A stretch of 6,196 nucleotides of DNA from the NCBI GenBank assembly GCA_017510875.1, contig JAFWLX010000032.1, positions 1 to 6,196 on the forward strand, read 5' to 3'. The DNA is from Atopobiaceae bacterium. GTDB lineage: Bacteria; Actinomycetota; Coriobacteriia; Coriobacteriales; Atopobiaceae. Each line of letters starts with the position of its first letter. Positions within the stretch are counted from its first letter, which is position 1. The translations under genes and the position numbers were made by a program. Shown piece by piece: positions 1-5,963 of the stretch. The notes under the pieces are model-generated. The model had not been told where the DNA came from. It ran no database searches and worked only from the letters and a program-made list of their open reading frames with translations.

Positions 1-41
1 CAAATTGTCACATGGTGCCTGTCCCCTAAGTGTCACGTGGT
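1..41. repeat. Repeat-like intergenic sequence with GGTGCCTGTCCCC motif
   Basis: Two nearly identical ten-base units, TGTCACATGG (6-15) and TGTCACGTGG (31-40), lie in direct orientation 25 bases apart and flank the motif GGTGCCTGTCCCC (14-26). The second contains the palindrome CACGTG (34-39). Motifs like GGGGACAGGCACC recur in intergenic repeats of many bacterial genomes, often with REP-associated transposases. That link is from memory and copy number cannot be judged here. The element begins one base beyond the ATPase stop codon and runs off the window edge. No terminator hairpin is seen. Confidence 0.4.
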
Positions 42-797
42 TTAGTCTTCCAGGTAGCGACTGAGGAACTCGCGGGTACGCGGAAGCTGCGGGTTGGTGA
101 ACATCTGCTGGGGATCGCCCTGCTCGGCAATCACGCCCTGGTCCATGAACACGACCTTGTCGCTCACGTTCTTTGCAAAGGCCATCTCGTGTGTGACCAC
201 CACCATGGTCATGCCATTGGCGGCTAGGTCGCGCATGACGTTGAGCACCTCGCCTACAATCTCGGGGTCAAGGGCGCTGGTAGGCTCATCAAAGAGCATG
301 AGGTCGGGCTTCATGCACAGGGCGCGGGCGATGGCCACGCGCTGCTTCTGACCACCCGAGAGCGAGGTAGCCGGGGCATTGACAAAGTCGGACAGGCCTA
401 CGGCGTCCAAGTGCCGACGCGCTTCTTGCTCGGCCTCGTCCTTGCTCATCTTTTTGAGCGTGATGGGTGCCAGCGTGCAGTTGTCCAGCACGTTCTTGTT
501 ATTGAACAGGTTGAAGCTCTGGAACACCATGCCAATCTTCTCGCGTAGGCGGTTGATGTTCACGCGATCGGCGGCCAAGTCCTCGCCATGAAACCAGATA
601 TGGCCCGAGTCGGGGGTCTCGAGCAGGTTCATGCAGCGCAGAAGGGTTGACTTGCCACTGCCCGACGCGCCAATAATCGTAACCACCTCGCCCGGCATCA
701 CGGCAAAGTCGATGTCTTTGAGCACCAGGTGGCTGCCAAACGACTTGCGCAGGTTTTCAACGCGAATGAGCGGCTTGGCCGCGAGATTGTTCTCCAT
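42..797 (-). CDS. Polar amino acid ABC transporter ATP-binding protein (GlnQ/HisP-like)
   Basis: This 251-residue cytoplasmic ATPase energises import through the permease encoded just upstream. All ABC landmarks are visible: Walker A GASGSGKST at 43-51, Q-loop glutamine 93 in VFQSFNLF, signature LSGGQ at 146-150, Walker B LMLFDE ending at catalytic Glu171, D-loop SALD at 174-177 and switch His203. The length is standard for polar amino acid transport (PAAT) ATPases such as GlnQ, and VFQSFNLF with the SALDPE context is typical of that group. The ATG at 797 is preceded by GGAGG (806-810) at eight-base spacing. That Shine-Dalgarno shares a base with the TAG stop of the permease gene, which implies translational coupling and equal dosage. 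Substrate specificity cannot be read from the ATPase; glutamine, glutamate, arginine, histidine or cystine are all possible. The gene is intact. Confidence 0.95.
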   Translation of the reverse strand: MENNLAAKPLIRVENLRKSFGSHLVLKDIDFAVMPGEVVTIIGASGSGKSTLLRCMNLLETPDSGHIWFHGEDLAADRVNINRLREKIGMVFQSFNLFNNKNVLDNCTLAPITLKKMSKDEAEQEARRHLDAVGLSDFVNAPATSLSGGQKQRVAIARALCMKPDLMLFDEPTSALDPEIVGEVLNVMRDLAANGMTMVVVTHEMAFAKNVSDKVVFMDQGVIAEQGDPQQMFTNPQLPRTREFLSRYLED

Positions 798-805
798 CTT
801 CCCTG

Positions 806-812
806 CCTCCTA
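806..812 (-). promoter_or_regulatory. Shine-Dalgarno of the ATPase gene overlapping the permease stop codon
   Basis: On the minus strand the sequence reads TAGGAGG. The permease stop TAG (812-810) and the GGAGG ribosome binding site (810-806) share one base. Ribosomes ending the permease stop on top of the next initiation site, eight bases before the ATPase ATG. This is a usual layout for translational coupling of complex subunits; the coupling itself is inferred. Confidence 0.8.
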
Positions 813-2054
813 GAGCTTGTCGCGGCTATGGGTCTTGCGCGTCTTGTTTAGCGAATACTGGGAATTGCCCAGCCCGTCAATGGTACCCACCGTCGAGTCC
901 ATGTCGGATACGCTGTTCAACACCTGAGGCTCGACCGAAAGATGCTTGGCAAAGCGACCCAGCAGCCAGCTTGCGCACATGGTCAGGCAGAGATAGACAA
1001 ACGCTGCCACAATGTAGAGCTCCACCTGCTTGAAGTAGATGCCCACCACCGTCTTGGTAGCAAACATGAGGTCAAACACACCAATGACCGAGAGTACCGA
1101 CGAGTCTTTGATGTTGACCACCAGCTCGTTGGAGAGCGCGGGAATGGCGTTCTTGATACCCTGCGGAAAGACCACCTTGATCATGGCCTGCCATTGCGAG
1201 AGACCCAAGCTGCGTGCGGCCTCGTTCTGGCCGGGGTCAACCGCCTCGATACCGCCGCGCAGCACCTCCATCATGTAAGCGGTGGAGTTGAGCGAGATGG
1301 TCACCAGACCCGCCACAAACGTTGACCAGACCTTGCCAATCTCGCCCACCGTCATGCCCGAGTTCTTGAGTATGCCAAAGCCGGCAAAGTAGATGAGCAT
1401 GGCCTGCACCATCATGGGAGTGCCGCGCACAATGGTGGAGTAGCCCTTGGCAAACTCCAAGCCCAGACGCTTGAGGAATCGCACAAAGTCGTTATCCGAG
1501 CGATCGACCTCCTGAATGCGAATGAACACCAGCAGGATGGCAAGGAAGAACGCAATGGTCGTACCAAAGACCGACAGTGCAACCGTGGTTAGAATGCCCT
1601 GCTCAATGATGCCGTGACTCTTATCGAGCATGTAGACGATGGAGCTTAGGGGGTCAGAGGGGTTCTTGTCCTGCGCAAGGCTGGTTGAGACCACCCAGAG
1701 AAAGCCCATCACCGCGCGGTCAATAAACAGGATCAGCGTGATGAGGCACACCACATACGAGCAGTAGCGCGTGATGGTCTTAGCGCGCGGCTTAGTAAGA
1801 GGGCAGGTCTTTTGATAGGCGTCACCGTTCCAGTGGGTGAGCTTCCACACCAGTGCAAACAAAGACACCGCCAGCCACGCCATGAGGAACCAATACATGG
1901 CCACCTCAAGGCCGTAGGCACCTCGCAGAAAGCTCATGGGCGAGCGTGGTCGCATAGAGAACCATATGCCGATGAGCGCAACGACCGAGGTGGTAAGAAA
2001 TACGTAGCGATGGTCATCGAGGACAAACTTCTTGAGCTTTGCTAGACGTGACAT
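810..2054 (-). CDS. Polar amino acid ABC transporter permease with extended N-terminus
   Basis: This 414-residue membrane protein forms the channel of the PAAT importer. The C-terminal part (about 145-370) is a normal His/Glu/Gln/Arg-type permease: IVRGTPMM at 208-215, hydrophobic segments near 152-178, 214-228, 244-263 and 345-366, and the EAA loop from Glu278 (EAARSLGLSQWQ) to about Pro305, which docks on the ATPase. Family members are usually about 215-250 residues. The difference comes from an N-terminal extension of about 145 residues with three more hydrophobic segments (about 18-33, 50-70, 96-125), plus a polar C-terminal tail from about 371 that is probably cytoplasmic. The ATG at 2054 has AGGA (2061-2064) six bases upstream. 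With only one permease gene in the operon, a homodimer is the simplest model. Family assignment is firm; substrate is unknown. Confidence 0.93.
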   Translation of the reverse strand: MSRLAKLKKFVLDDHRYVFLTTSVVALIGIWFSMRPRSPMSFLRGAYGLEVAMYWFLMAWLAVSLFALVWKLTHWNGDAYQKTCPLTKPRAKTITRYCSYVVCLITLILFIDRAVMGFLWVVSTSLAQDKNPSDPLSSIVYMLDKSHGIIEQGILTTVALSVFGTTIAFFLAILLVFIRIQEVDRSDNDFVRFLKRLGLEFAKGYSTIVRGTPMMVQAMLIYFAGFGILKNSGMTVGEIGKVWSTFVAGLVTISLNSTAYMMEVLRGGIEAVDPGQNEAARSLGLSQWQAMIKVVFPQGIKNAIPALSNELVVNIKDSSVLSVIGVFDLMFATKTVVGIYFKQVELYIVAAFVYLCLTMCASWLLGRFAKHLSVEPQVLNSVSDMDSTVGTIDGLGNSQYSLNKTRKTHSRDKL

Positions 2055-2075
2055 AGGGAATCCTGCCCCTCATGC

Positions 2076-2105
2076 TGGAACGAGAGCATCCGCTCTTCCG
2101 TTCCA
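2076..2105. repeat. Imperfect hairpin just upstream of the permease gene
   Basis: TGGAACG (2076-2082) pairs with CGTTCCA (2099-2105). Inside it AGAGC (2083-2087) pairs with GCTCT (2092-2096), leaving a two-base bulge (2097-2098) and a four-base loop. On the plus strand it is followed at once by TTTTT (2106-2110), so it resembles an intrinsic terminator for plus-strand transcription, although no plus-strand gene is present. On the minus strand, in the sense of the operon, it is a structured element ending shortly before the permease ribosome binding site. Confidence 0.6.
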
Positions 2106-2113
2106 TTTTTGAG

Positions 2114-2161
2114 GACGAAGGGGACCTCCCTGTGCAATCAGGGCGGGAGGTCTCCTTCGTC
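2114..2161 (-). terminator. Long stem-loop between binding-protein and permease genes
   Basis: Two 17-base arms (2114-2130 and 2145-2161) are complementary except for one position (an A·C mismatch in the minus-strand RNA), around a 14-base loop. It begins 35 bases past the stop of the binding-protein gene. No U-run follows it on the minus strand (CTCAAAAATGG follows), so full intrinsic termination is unlikely. A partial terminator, or a 3' barrier that stabilises the binding-protein message, fits better. This would give more binding protein than permease, as is common in binding-protein-dependent importers. Confidence 0.55.
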
Positions 2162-2196
2162 TAAAACTGTGCGAGTGTTACTTGTTGCAGCGCGGC

Positions 2197-3120
2197 TTAC
2201 TCGGGCTGACGCTCGACAGCGGCCTCCCAGATCTCTTGGCGCTTGGCCTCGTCAATGGTGGCGAGAATGTCGTTCATCTGCTTGACGATGTCATCCTGGC
2301 CCTTGGAGATGCCAATGTTGACAGGGACCTCCTCGGAGAAGCCCTTGCCCTCATCAAAGATGATGCCCACAAGCTCGGGATGAGCCTCGGTCATGCTGGC
2401 GATGTTGCCCACATCAAAGGTGATGGCATCGCAGGAGCCGGCAAGCAGGTTTGAAATCTGGTCGGGCACCGTGGGAACGGGGCTCAGATGGTTGACGCCC
2501 TTGATCTCGTCGATGACGGTGTCAAGCAGGGTGTCCTTCTGACCAAGTACGGCTGCGCCCTTAAAGTCCTGGATGGACGTGGCGTTCTCGTACTCGGAGC
2601 CCTTCTTGACCATAAGGCCATAGGTGCCCACGTAGTAGGGATCGGTGAAGTCGATGGACTCCTGGCGCTCGGGTGTGGCGGTCATACCAGCGATGATGAC
2701 GTCAATCTGGCCCTGGCCCAACGCCTCGATGAGGCCGTCCCACTCAAGCTTGATGGCAACCGGCTTGAGACCAAGGCCCTCGGCTACGGTCTTGGCAATC
2801 TGCACGTCGTAGCCATCGGCAAAAGCACCCGAGACGTTCTCGATGGGAATGGTGTACTCGGACTCGGCCGTAGCCTGCCAGTTGTACGGTGCATAGGCAG
2901 CCTCCATGCCCACGCGCAGGTTGCCGTCAGTCCCAAAGGCGGCAGTGGAAGTGGCGTCGGTAGCGGTAGTGTCACCAGAGTCACCGCTGTCCTGGGCGGC
3001 AGGCCCGCAAGCGGTCAGGCCCAGCGCAAGGGCTGCGGCACCGGAGAGCTTGAGAAAACCGCGACGAGAGCAGCTGGAGGCAATGGATTCAAACGTTGAG
3101 TTAGTACGAGCGTCTGCCAT
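2197..3120 (-). CDS. Amino-acid-binding lipoprotein of the PAAT ABC importer (SBP_bac_3 family)
   Basis: This is the extracytoplasmic receptor of the importer, 307 residues from the chosen start. Residues 18-24 (SRRGFLK) match the twin-arginine consensus, a hydrophobic stretch follows (about 26-36), and LTAC ends at Cys38, a lipobox. It is therefore probably exported folded by Tat and anchored by lipid. A Ser/Asp/Thr-rich tether (about 40-62) leads to the binding domain (about 65-305). That domain has GMTATPERQ with Arg152, which should hold the ligand carboxylate, the conserved DFTDPYY at 157-163, and DAITFDVGN with Asp236, expected to contact the alpha-amino group. I chose ATG at 3120 because AGAGGTG (3126-3132) lies just upstream. 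The in-frame GTG at 3162 falls inside a leader hairpin and lacks a good ribosome binding site. The ligand is an L-amino acid of unknown identity. Confidence 0.93.
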   Translation of the reverse strand: MADARTNSTFESIASSCSRRGFLKLSGAAALALGLTACGPAAQDSGDSGDTTATDATSTAAFGTDGNLRVGMEAAYAPYNWQATAESEYTIPIENVSGAFADGYDVQIAKTVAEGLGLKPVAIKLEWDGLIEALGQGQIDVIIAGMTATPERQESIDFTDPYYVGTYGLMVKKGSEYENATSIQDFKGAAVLGQKDTLLDTVIDEIKGVNHLSPVPTVPDQISNLLAGSCDAITFDVGNIASMTEAHPELVGIIFDEGKGFSEEVPVNIGISKGQDDIVKQMNDILATIDEAKRQEIWEAAVERQPE

Positions 3121-3125
3121 AACGG

Positions 3126-3132
3126 CACCTCT
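3126..3132 (-). promoter_or_regulatory. Ribosome binding site that fixes the binding-protein start
   Basis: On the minus strand AGAGGTG lies five bases before the ATG at 3120 (GAGG seven bases before). It supports this ATG over the GTG 42 bases upstream. Its 5' end touches an inverted repeat, TTTCTC-AA-GAGAAA (3132-3145), which could partly mask it if folded. Confidence 0.75.
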
Positions 3133-3142
3133 TTCTCTTGAG

Positions 3143-3169
3143 AAAACCCCTTGCAGGCTCACGCAGGGG
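3143..3169 (-). terminator. Leader hairpin with U-run before the binding-protein gene (attenuator-like)
   Basis: Read on the minus strand, CCCCTGC (3169-3163) and GCAAGGGG (3154-3147) form a stem with one bulged base and an eight-base loop, followed directly by TTTT (3146-3143). This is the form of a short intrinsic terminator, about 23 bases before the start codon and so inside the presumed 5' leader. It may end readthrough from the upstream gene or act as an attenuator. The next bases, TTTCTC-AA-GAGAAA (3132-3145), form a second small inverted repeat that shares the U-run and reaches the ribosome binding site, so the two folds would compete. No known riboswitch is recognised. Confidence 0.5.
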
Positions 3170-3188
3170 AGTTACCTTCGCATTGGAT

Positions 3189-3217
3189 ACCGTAACCATT
3201 CGCTACGGACGGAGCAA
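3189..3217 (-). promoter_or_regulatory. Weak promoter candidate for the amino acid importer operon
   Basis: On the minus strand TTGCTC (3217-3212) and TACGGT (3194-3189) are separated by 17 bases, a poor to fair match to a vegetative promoter. A CCGTA/TACGG inverted repeat (3190-3194 and 3204-3208) spans the -10 box and spacer and could be an operator. The position, between the hairpin after the fusion gene and the leader hairpin, suits a promoter. The sequence match alone is weak. Confidence 0.3.
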
Positions 3218-3259
3218 GAATGCGCGGTACTTTGATACAACAACGCAACAGCAGACGAT

Positions 3260-3306
3260 GGGTCCGCAGCAGAAGTAGCCCCCGAGGCCACCTCTGCTGC
3301 GGACCC
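3260..3306 (-). terminator. Strong hairpin at the end of the TsaB-RimI-TsaD gene
   Basis: The arms 3260-3280 and 3286-3306 form a 21-base-pair stem around a five-base loop. The outer 14 pairs are perfect. The two remaining non-Watson-Crick positions are G·U pairs in the minus-strand RNA but A·C mismatches in the plus-strand RNA, so selection appears to act on the minus-strand transcript. It starts five bases after the stop codon of the fusion gene. The following sequence is only moderately U-rich (ATCGTCTGCTGTTGCGTTG), so it is either a terminator without a clean U-tract or a 3' end stabiliser. Confidence 0.7.
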
Positions 3307-3311
3307 GTGGA

Positions 3312-5771
3312 CTACCTTGGCCAGCCAGGGCCCACCACGGGAGGCTCGGAACTGCTCCACTCCCCCAGCTTGGCGTTGGGCGAGGCATCCAACGTAAGAG
3401 GTGCGGTAACTCCCGCACGCAAGTTGCGCAGGGCTGCCACCGCAATCATTGCACCATTGTCGCCGCACACCACCATGGGTGGAACGGTCACGCGCACGCC
3501 CATCTTTGCAAAGCGCTTTTGGTACGCATCGCGAAGCACAGGATTGGCCGCCACACCACCACCCACGCAGAAGTCGTGCACGCCCGTCTCCTCAACCGCC
3601 GTCGCGGCTTTGGCAACCTGCACGTCCACCACTGCCGCCTGGAAGCTTGCCGCCAAGTCGGGCAGGTTGATGGGCCGTCCAGCGCGGTTCTCCCCCTGGA
3701 TATAGGTGATAACCGCCGTCTTAAGCCCCGAGAGCGAGAAACGATAATCGCCACTGTGCAGCATGGCACGTGGGAAGCTGACGGCACGTGGGTTGCCCTG
3801 GGCCGCCAGCTTGCTGATAACCGGCCCTCCCGGATAGCCCAAGCCCAGCGCCTTTGCCACCTTGTCAAAGGCCTCCCCCACCGCATCGTCGATGGTTTGG
3901 CCCATAATCTCGTAGTCTCCCCAAGCGCGCACATGCACGAGCATGGTATTGCCGCCACTCACCAAGCTTGCCACAAAGGGCGGCTGCAGGTCTGGGGTCT
4001 CAAAGAGGTTGGCTAGCAGATGTCCCTCGAGGTGATGCACGGGCACCAGCGGCAATCCCGTTGCCGCGCAGAGCCCTTTGGCAAAGGCCACGCCCACCAC
4101 AAGAGCCCCCACAAGGCCGGGGCCGGCGGTTACGCCAATGGCAGCTAGGTCTTGAGGTGCCAGCGTGTCCACGCCAAAGTGCTCGCCCGCACGTGCAAGC
4201 GTCTCTTCAAAGACGCCCACGATGGCCTCGGTGTGCTTGCGCGAGGCAATCTCGGGCACCACGCCGCCAAAGCGCGCGTGGAAGTCAATCTGTGTAGCCA
4301 CCACATTTGCGCAGATGGTTCCCTTGCCATCGATGATGGCAAGGGCGGTCTCGTCGCAGCTGCTCTCGATGGCAAGCACCAGAGGGGCGGCAGCCGCAAT
4401 GGCCTTGCTCTGGTCGGGCGTGCGATCAGCCGGCACGATAGGCCACGGCCGTACCGACGGGCGTGGGTCAGGGCGCTCTCCCGCACGCTCGGTATCTATC
4501 ACCAGCGGCAGTGCCGCAGTCATGATAAGCGCATGGCTCCCTTGTCCATAATAGTCTCGCCGCAGCCCCACCTGCTCAAAACCCAGCGACTTGTACAGTG
4601 CGCAGGCATCCTCGTTGCCATCGTGCACCTCGAGCGAAATCTCGGAGGCGCCCAAGGTCTGGCCATCGTAGGCAAGGCGCGCCAGCAGGCGCGTTGCAAT
4701 GCCCTCGCGACGACGATCGGGACTCACGGCCAGGTCAAGCACTTCAAGACGGTCGCCGGCAAGAAGCGCCCCGCCAAAGCCCACGATGGTACCGCGGTCG
4801 TGCGCAACCCACCAGGTACGCCCAGGTTGGGCCAGCTCCTCCTCAAACATGGGCGCCAACCATGGCTGATGAACACCGCCGGCAAACGCGCGACCCTCAA
4901 GCTCCTCAACCTGCACGATATCGTTGACCGACATGGGACGCAGTTGCAGGTGTATGCCCGCAAGCTCCTCGGCAACGCCCGAACCCTGAACAAAGCCGCT
5001 CTTTCCAAGCCCCAGACGCTGGCGCTCGGCCTCCTCGGCATCCGACAGCCGAGTGTAAATGGGAAGAACGAGGGCGGGATCACCGGAATCGCGCACGGCA
5101 TCACGCTCGATGGCGGCAGCGGCACGCAGCAGGCCCTCGGATGAGGGGTGCCAGCAGGCCTCGTCCGCAGTGCGAGAAAGGCCCGCCTGCTCAAACAGCG
5201 CGCGGTACTTTGCCAGACCGTCACCCGTAAGGGTCAGCGCATCGCGGTCGCCGCGAGCCGCCCACTCGTCCACGCAGGCCTGGGCCTTCACCACAGTCTC
5301 AGCCACAAAGGTACGCTGCGGGCCTTCGTCACTCACCACGTAGATGCCGGGATAGACCTCACCGCGCATCGCGTCGCCCACCACGCCCACAAGACCACGC
5401 ACGCCTGCCTTCCAGGCACTCCAGGCAGCGGCATCTAGCGTGGAGGCACCGTAAAGCGGCACGCCCAAGCCACAGGCCAAGCCCTTTGCCGTAGAGATGC
5501 CAATGCGCACGCCGGTAAACGAGCCGGGGCCTCGACCAACAAGCACCTCATCCACATCCGACATGGTGAGCCCCACCGCCGCAAGGCAGTCAAGAGCCGT
5601 TGAGGTAAGCTCCACGTTGGTCTGCCTGCGACACAGGTGGTCACCAGAGACAAGAACATGCACGGGTGTGTTCTGCTCGCCGGGCGTCCACTGCGCCACC
5701 GCGCAGCAGAGCATATCGGTAGAAGTATCAAGCGCCAGCACGGTGCGTGCGGCGGTATTGCGAGCGGTCAT
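3312..5771 (-). CDS. TsaB-RimI-TsaD fusion: tRNA t6A37 synthesis and S18 N-acetyltransferase
   Basis: Three proteins usually encoded by separate neighbouring genes are joined in one 819-residue cytoplasmic chain. TsaB (about 10-245) shows LALDTST and GRGPGSFTGVRIG (79-91). RimI (about 275-420) is a GNAT acetyltransferase with the acetyl-CoA loop RRREGIA (353-359), LEV with Glu381 and ALY with Tyr393, matching the catalytic Glu103 and Tyr115 of E. coli RimI, and the family-typical RRDYY. After a Pro/Arg-rich linker (about 421-462), TsaD (about 463-800) has ESSCDET (469-475), metal-binding HLEGH (His580, His584), SGGNT (605-609), GGGVAAN and CGDNGAM with Asp771. TsaD moves threonylcarbamoyl onto A37 of ANN-decoding tRNAs, and TsaB is its pseudo-enzyme partner. 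RimI acetylates the N-terminus of ribosomal protein S18. The ATG at 5771 has AGGAG five bases upstream. No methionine lies between the RimI end and the TsaD domain, so TsaD is not separately started there. All key residues seem intact. Confidence 0.95.
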   Translation of the reverse strand: MTARNTAARTVLALDTSTDMLCCAVAQWTPGEQNTPVHVLVSGDHLCRRQTNVELTSTALDCLAAVGLTMSDVDEVLVGRGPGSFTGVRIGISTAKGLACGLGVPLYGASTLDAAAWSAWKAGVRGLVGVVGDAMRGEVYPGIYVVSDEGPQRTFVAETVVKAQACVDEWAARGDRDALTLTGDGLAKYRALFEQAGLSRTADEACWHPSSEGLLRAAAAIERDAVRDSGDPALVLPIYTRLSDAEEAERQRLGLGKSGFVQGSGVAEELAGIHLQLRPMSVNDIVQVEELEGRAFAGGVHQPWLAPMFEEELAQPGRTWWVAHDRGTIVGFGGALLAGDRLEVLDLAVSPDRRREGIATRLLARLAYDGQTLGASEISLEVHDGNEDACALYKSLGFEQVGLRRDYYGQGSHALIMTAALPLVIDTERAGERPDPRPSVRPWPIVPADRTPDQSKAIAAAAPLVLAIESSCDETALAIIDGKGTICANVVATQIDFHARFGGVVPEIASRKHTEAIVGVFEETLARAGEHFGVDTLAPQDLAAIGVTAGPGLVGALVVGVAFAKGLCAATGLPLVPVHHLEGHLLANLFETPDLQPPFVASLVSGGNTMLVHVRAWGDYEIMGQTIDDAVGEAFDKVAKALGLGYPGGPVISKLAAQGNPRAVSFPRAMLHSGDYRFSLSGLKTAVITYIQGENRAGRPINLPDLAASFQAAVVDVQVAKAATAVEETGVHDFCVGGGVAANPVLRDAYQKRFAKMGVRVTVPPMVVCGDNGAMIAVAALRNLRAGVTAPLTLDASPNAKLGEWSSSEPPVVGPGWPR

Positions 5772-5963
5772 GGGCGCTCCTATCGTGCTGCCACATTCGC
5801 GGGAACGTGGATTACTACAGGTGTGCCCGCGGAGCCCGTTTACCTCTCAAGGGGATGCGGATCACACGGCACACGGTTAAAGGGCTCGGCTGCTGCCGGG
5901 CTTTTGCTAACACGGACAGACATGGTAGCAAAAGTTTGGCGGCATGTTGCCTTACCGCCCTAC
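5772..5963. other. Intergenic region upstream of the fusion gene with overlapping inverted repeats
   Basis: No gene is supported here. Three adjacent inverted repeats are visible. One is a G·U-containing stem at 5880-5905 (loop TGCT) whose right arm ends in TTTT. The second has perfect nine-base arms CTTTTGCTA (5901-5909) and TAGCAAAAG (5926-5934). The third is a GGCGG/CCGCC pair (5938-5942 and 5955-5959). The first two share 5901-5905 and so exclude each other. Their position suggests a terminator for whatever lies to the right, or regulation of the fusion gene. A promoter should lie between them and 5781; only weak candidates are visible (minus-strand TTGAGA at 5850-5845, and TGTAGTAAT at 5819-5811 as an extended -10). 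I saw no tRNA. Confidence 0.45.
5777..5781 (-). promoter_or_regulatory. Ribosome binding site of the TsaB-RimI-TsaD gene
   Basis: On the minus strand AGGAG stands five bases before the ATG at 5771. It supports this start, which also puts the conserved TsaB beta-strand (VLALDTS) near residue 11, as in the free protein. Confidence 0.75.

Noticed and set aside
2488..3099. A 203-codon plus-strand open frame opposite the binding-protein gene
   Set aside because: The minus strand carries a complete SBP_bac_3 protein with signal and ligand residues. The plus-strand product has no motif and looks like an antisense shadow.
3121..3162. GTG at 3162 as the start of the binding protein
   Set aside because: It would add 14 residues before the Tat signal, lies inside the leader hairpin and lacks a well-spaced ribosome binding site. 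The ATG at 3120 has AGAGGTG.
4152..5144. A 330-codon plus-strand open frame inside the fusion gene
   Set aside because: It is fully antisense to conserved RimI and TsaD/TsaB sequence, encodes no recognisable domain, and long antisense frames are expected in GC-rich genes.
2197..5771. A functional link between threonine-dependent t6A synthesis and the amino acid importer
   Set aside because: Only same-strand adjacency supports it. The genes are separated by a strong hairpin and a leader, and the transporter's ligand is unknown.
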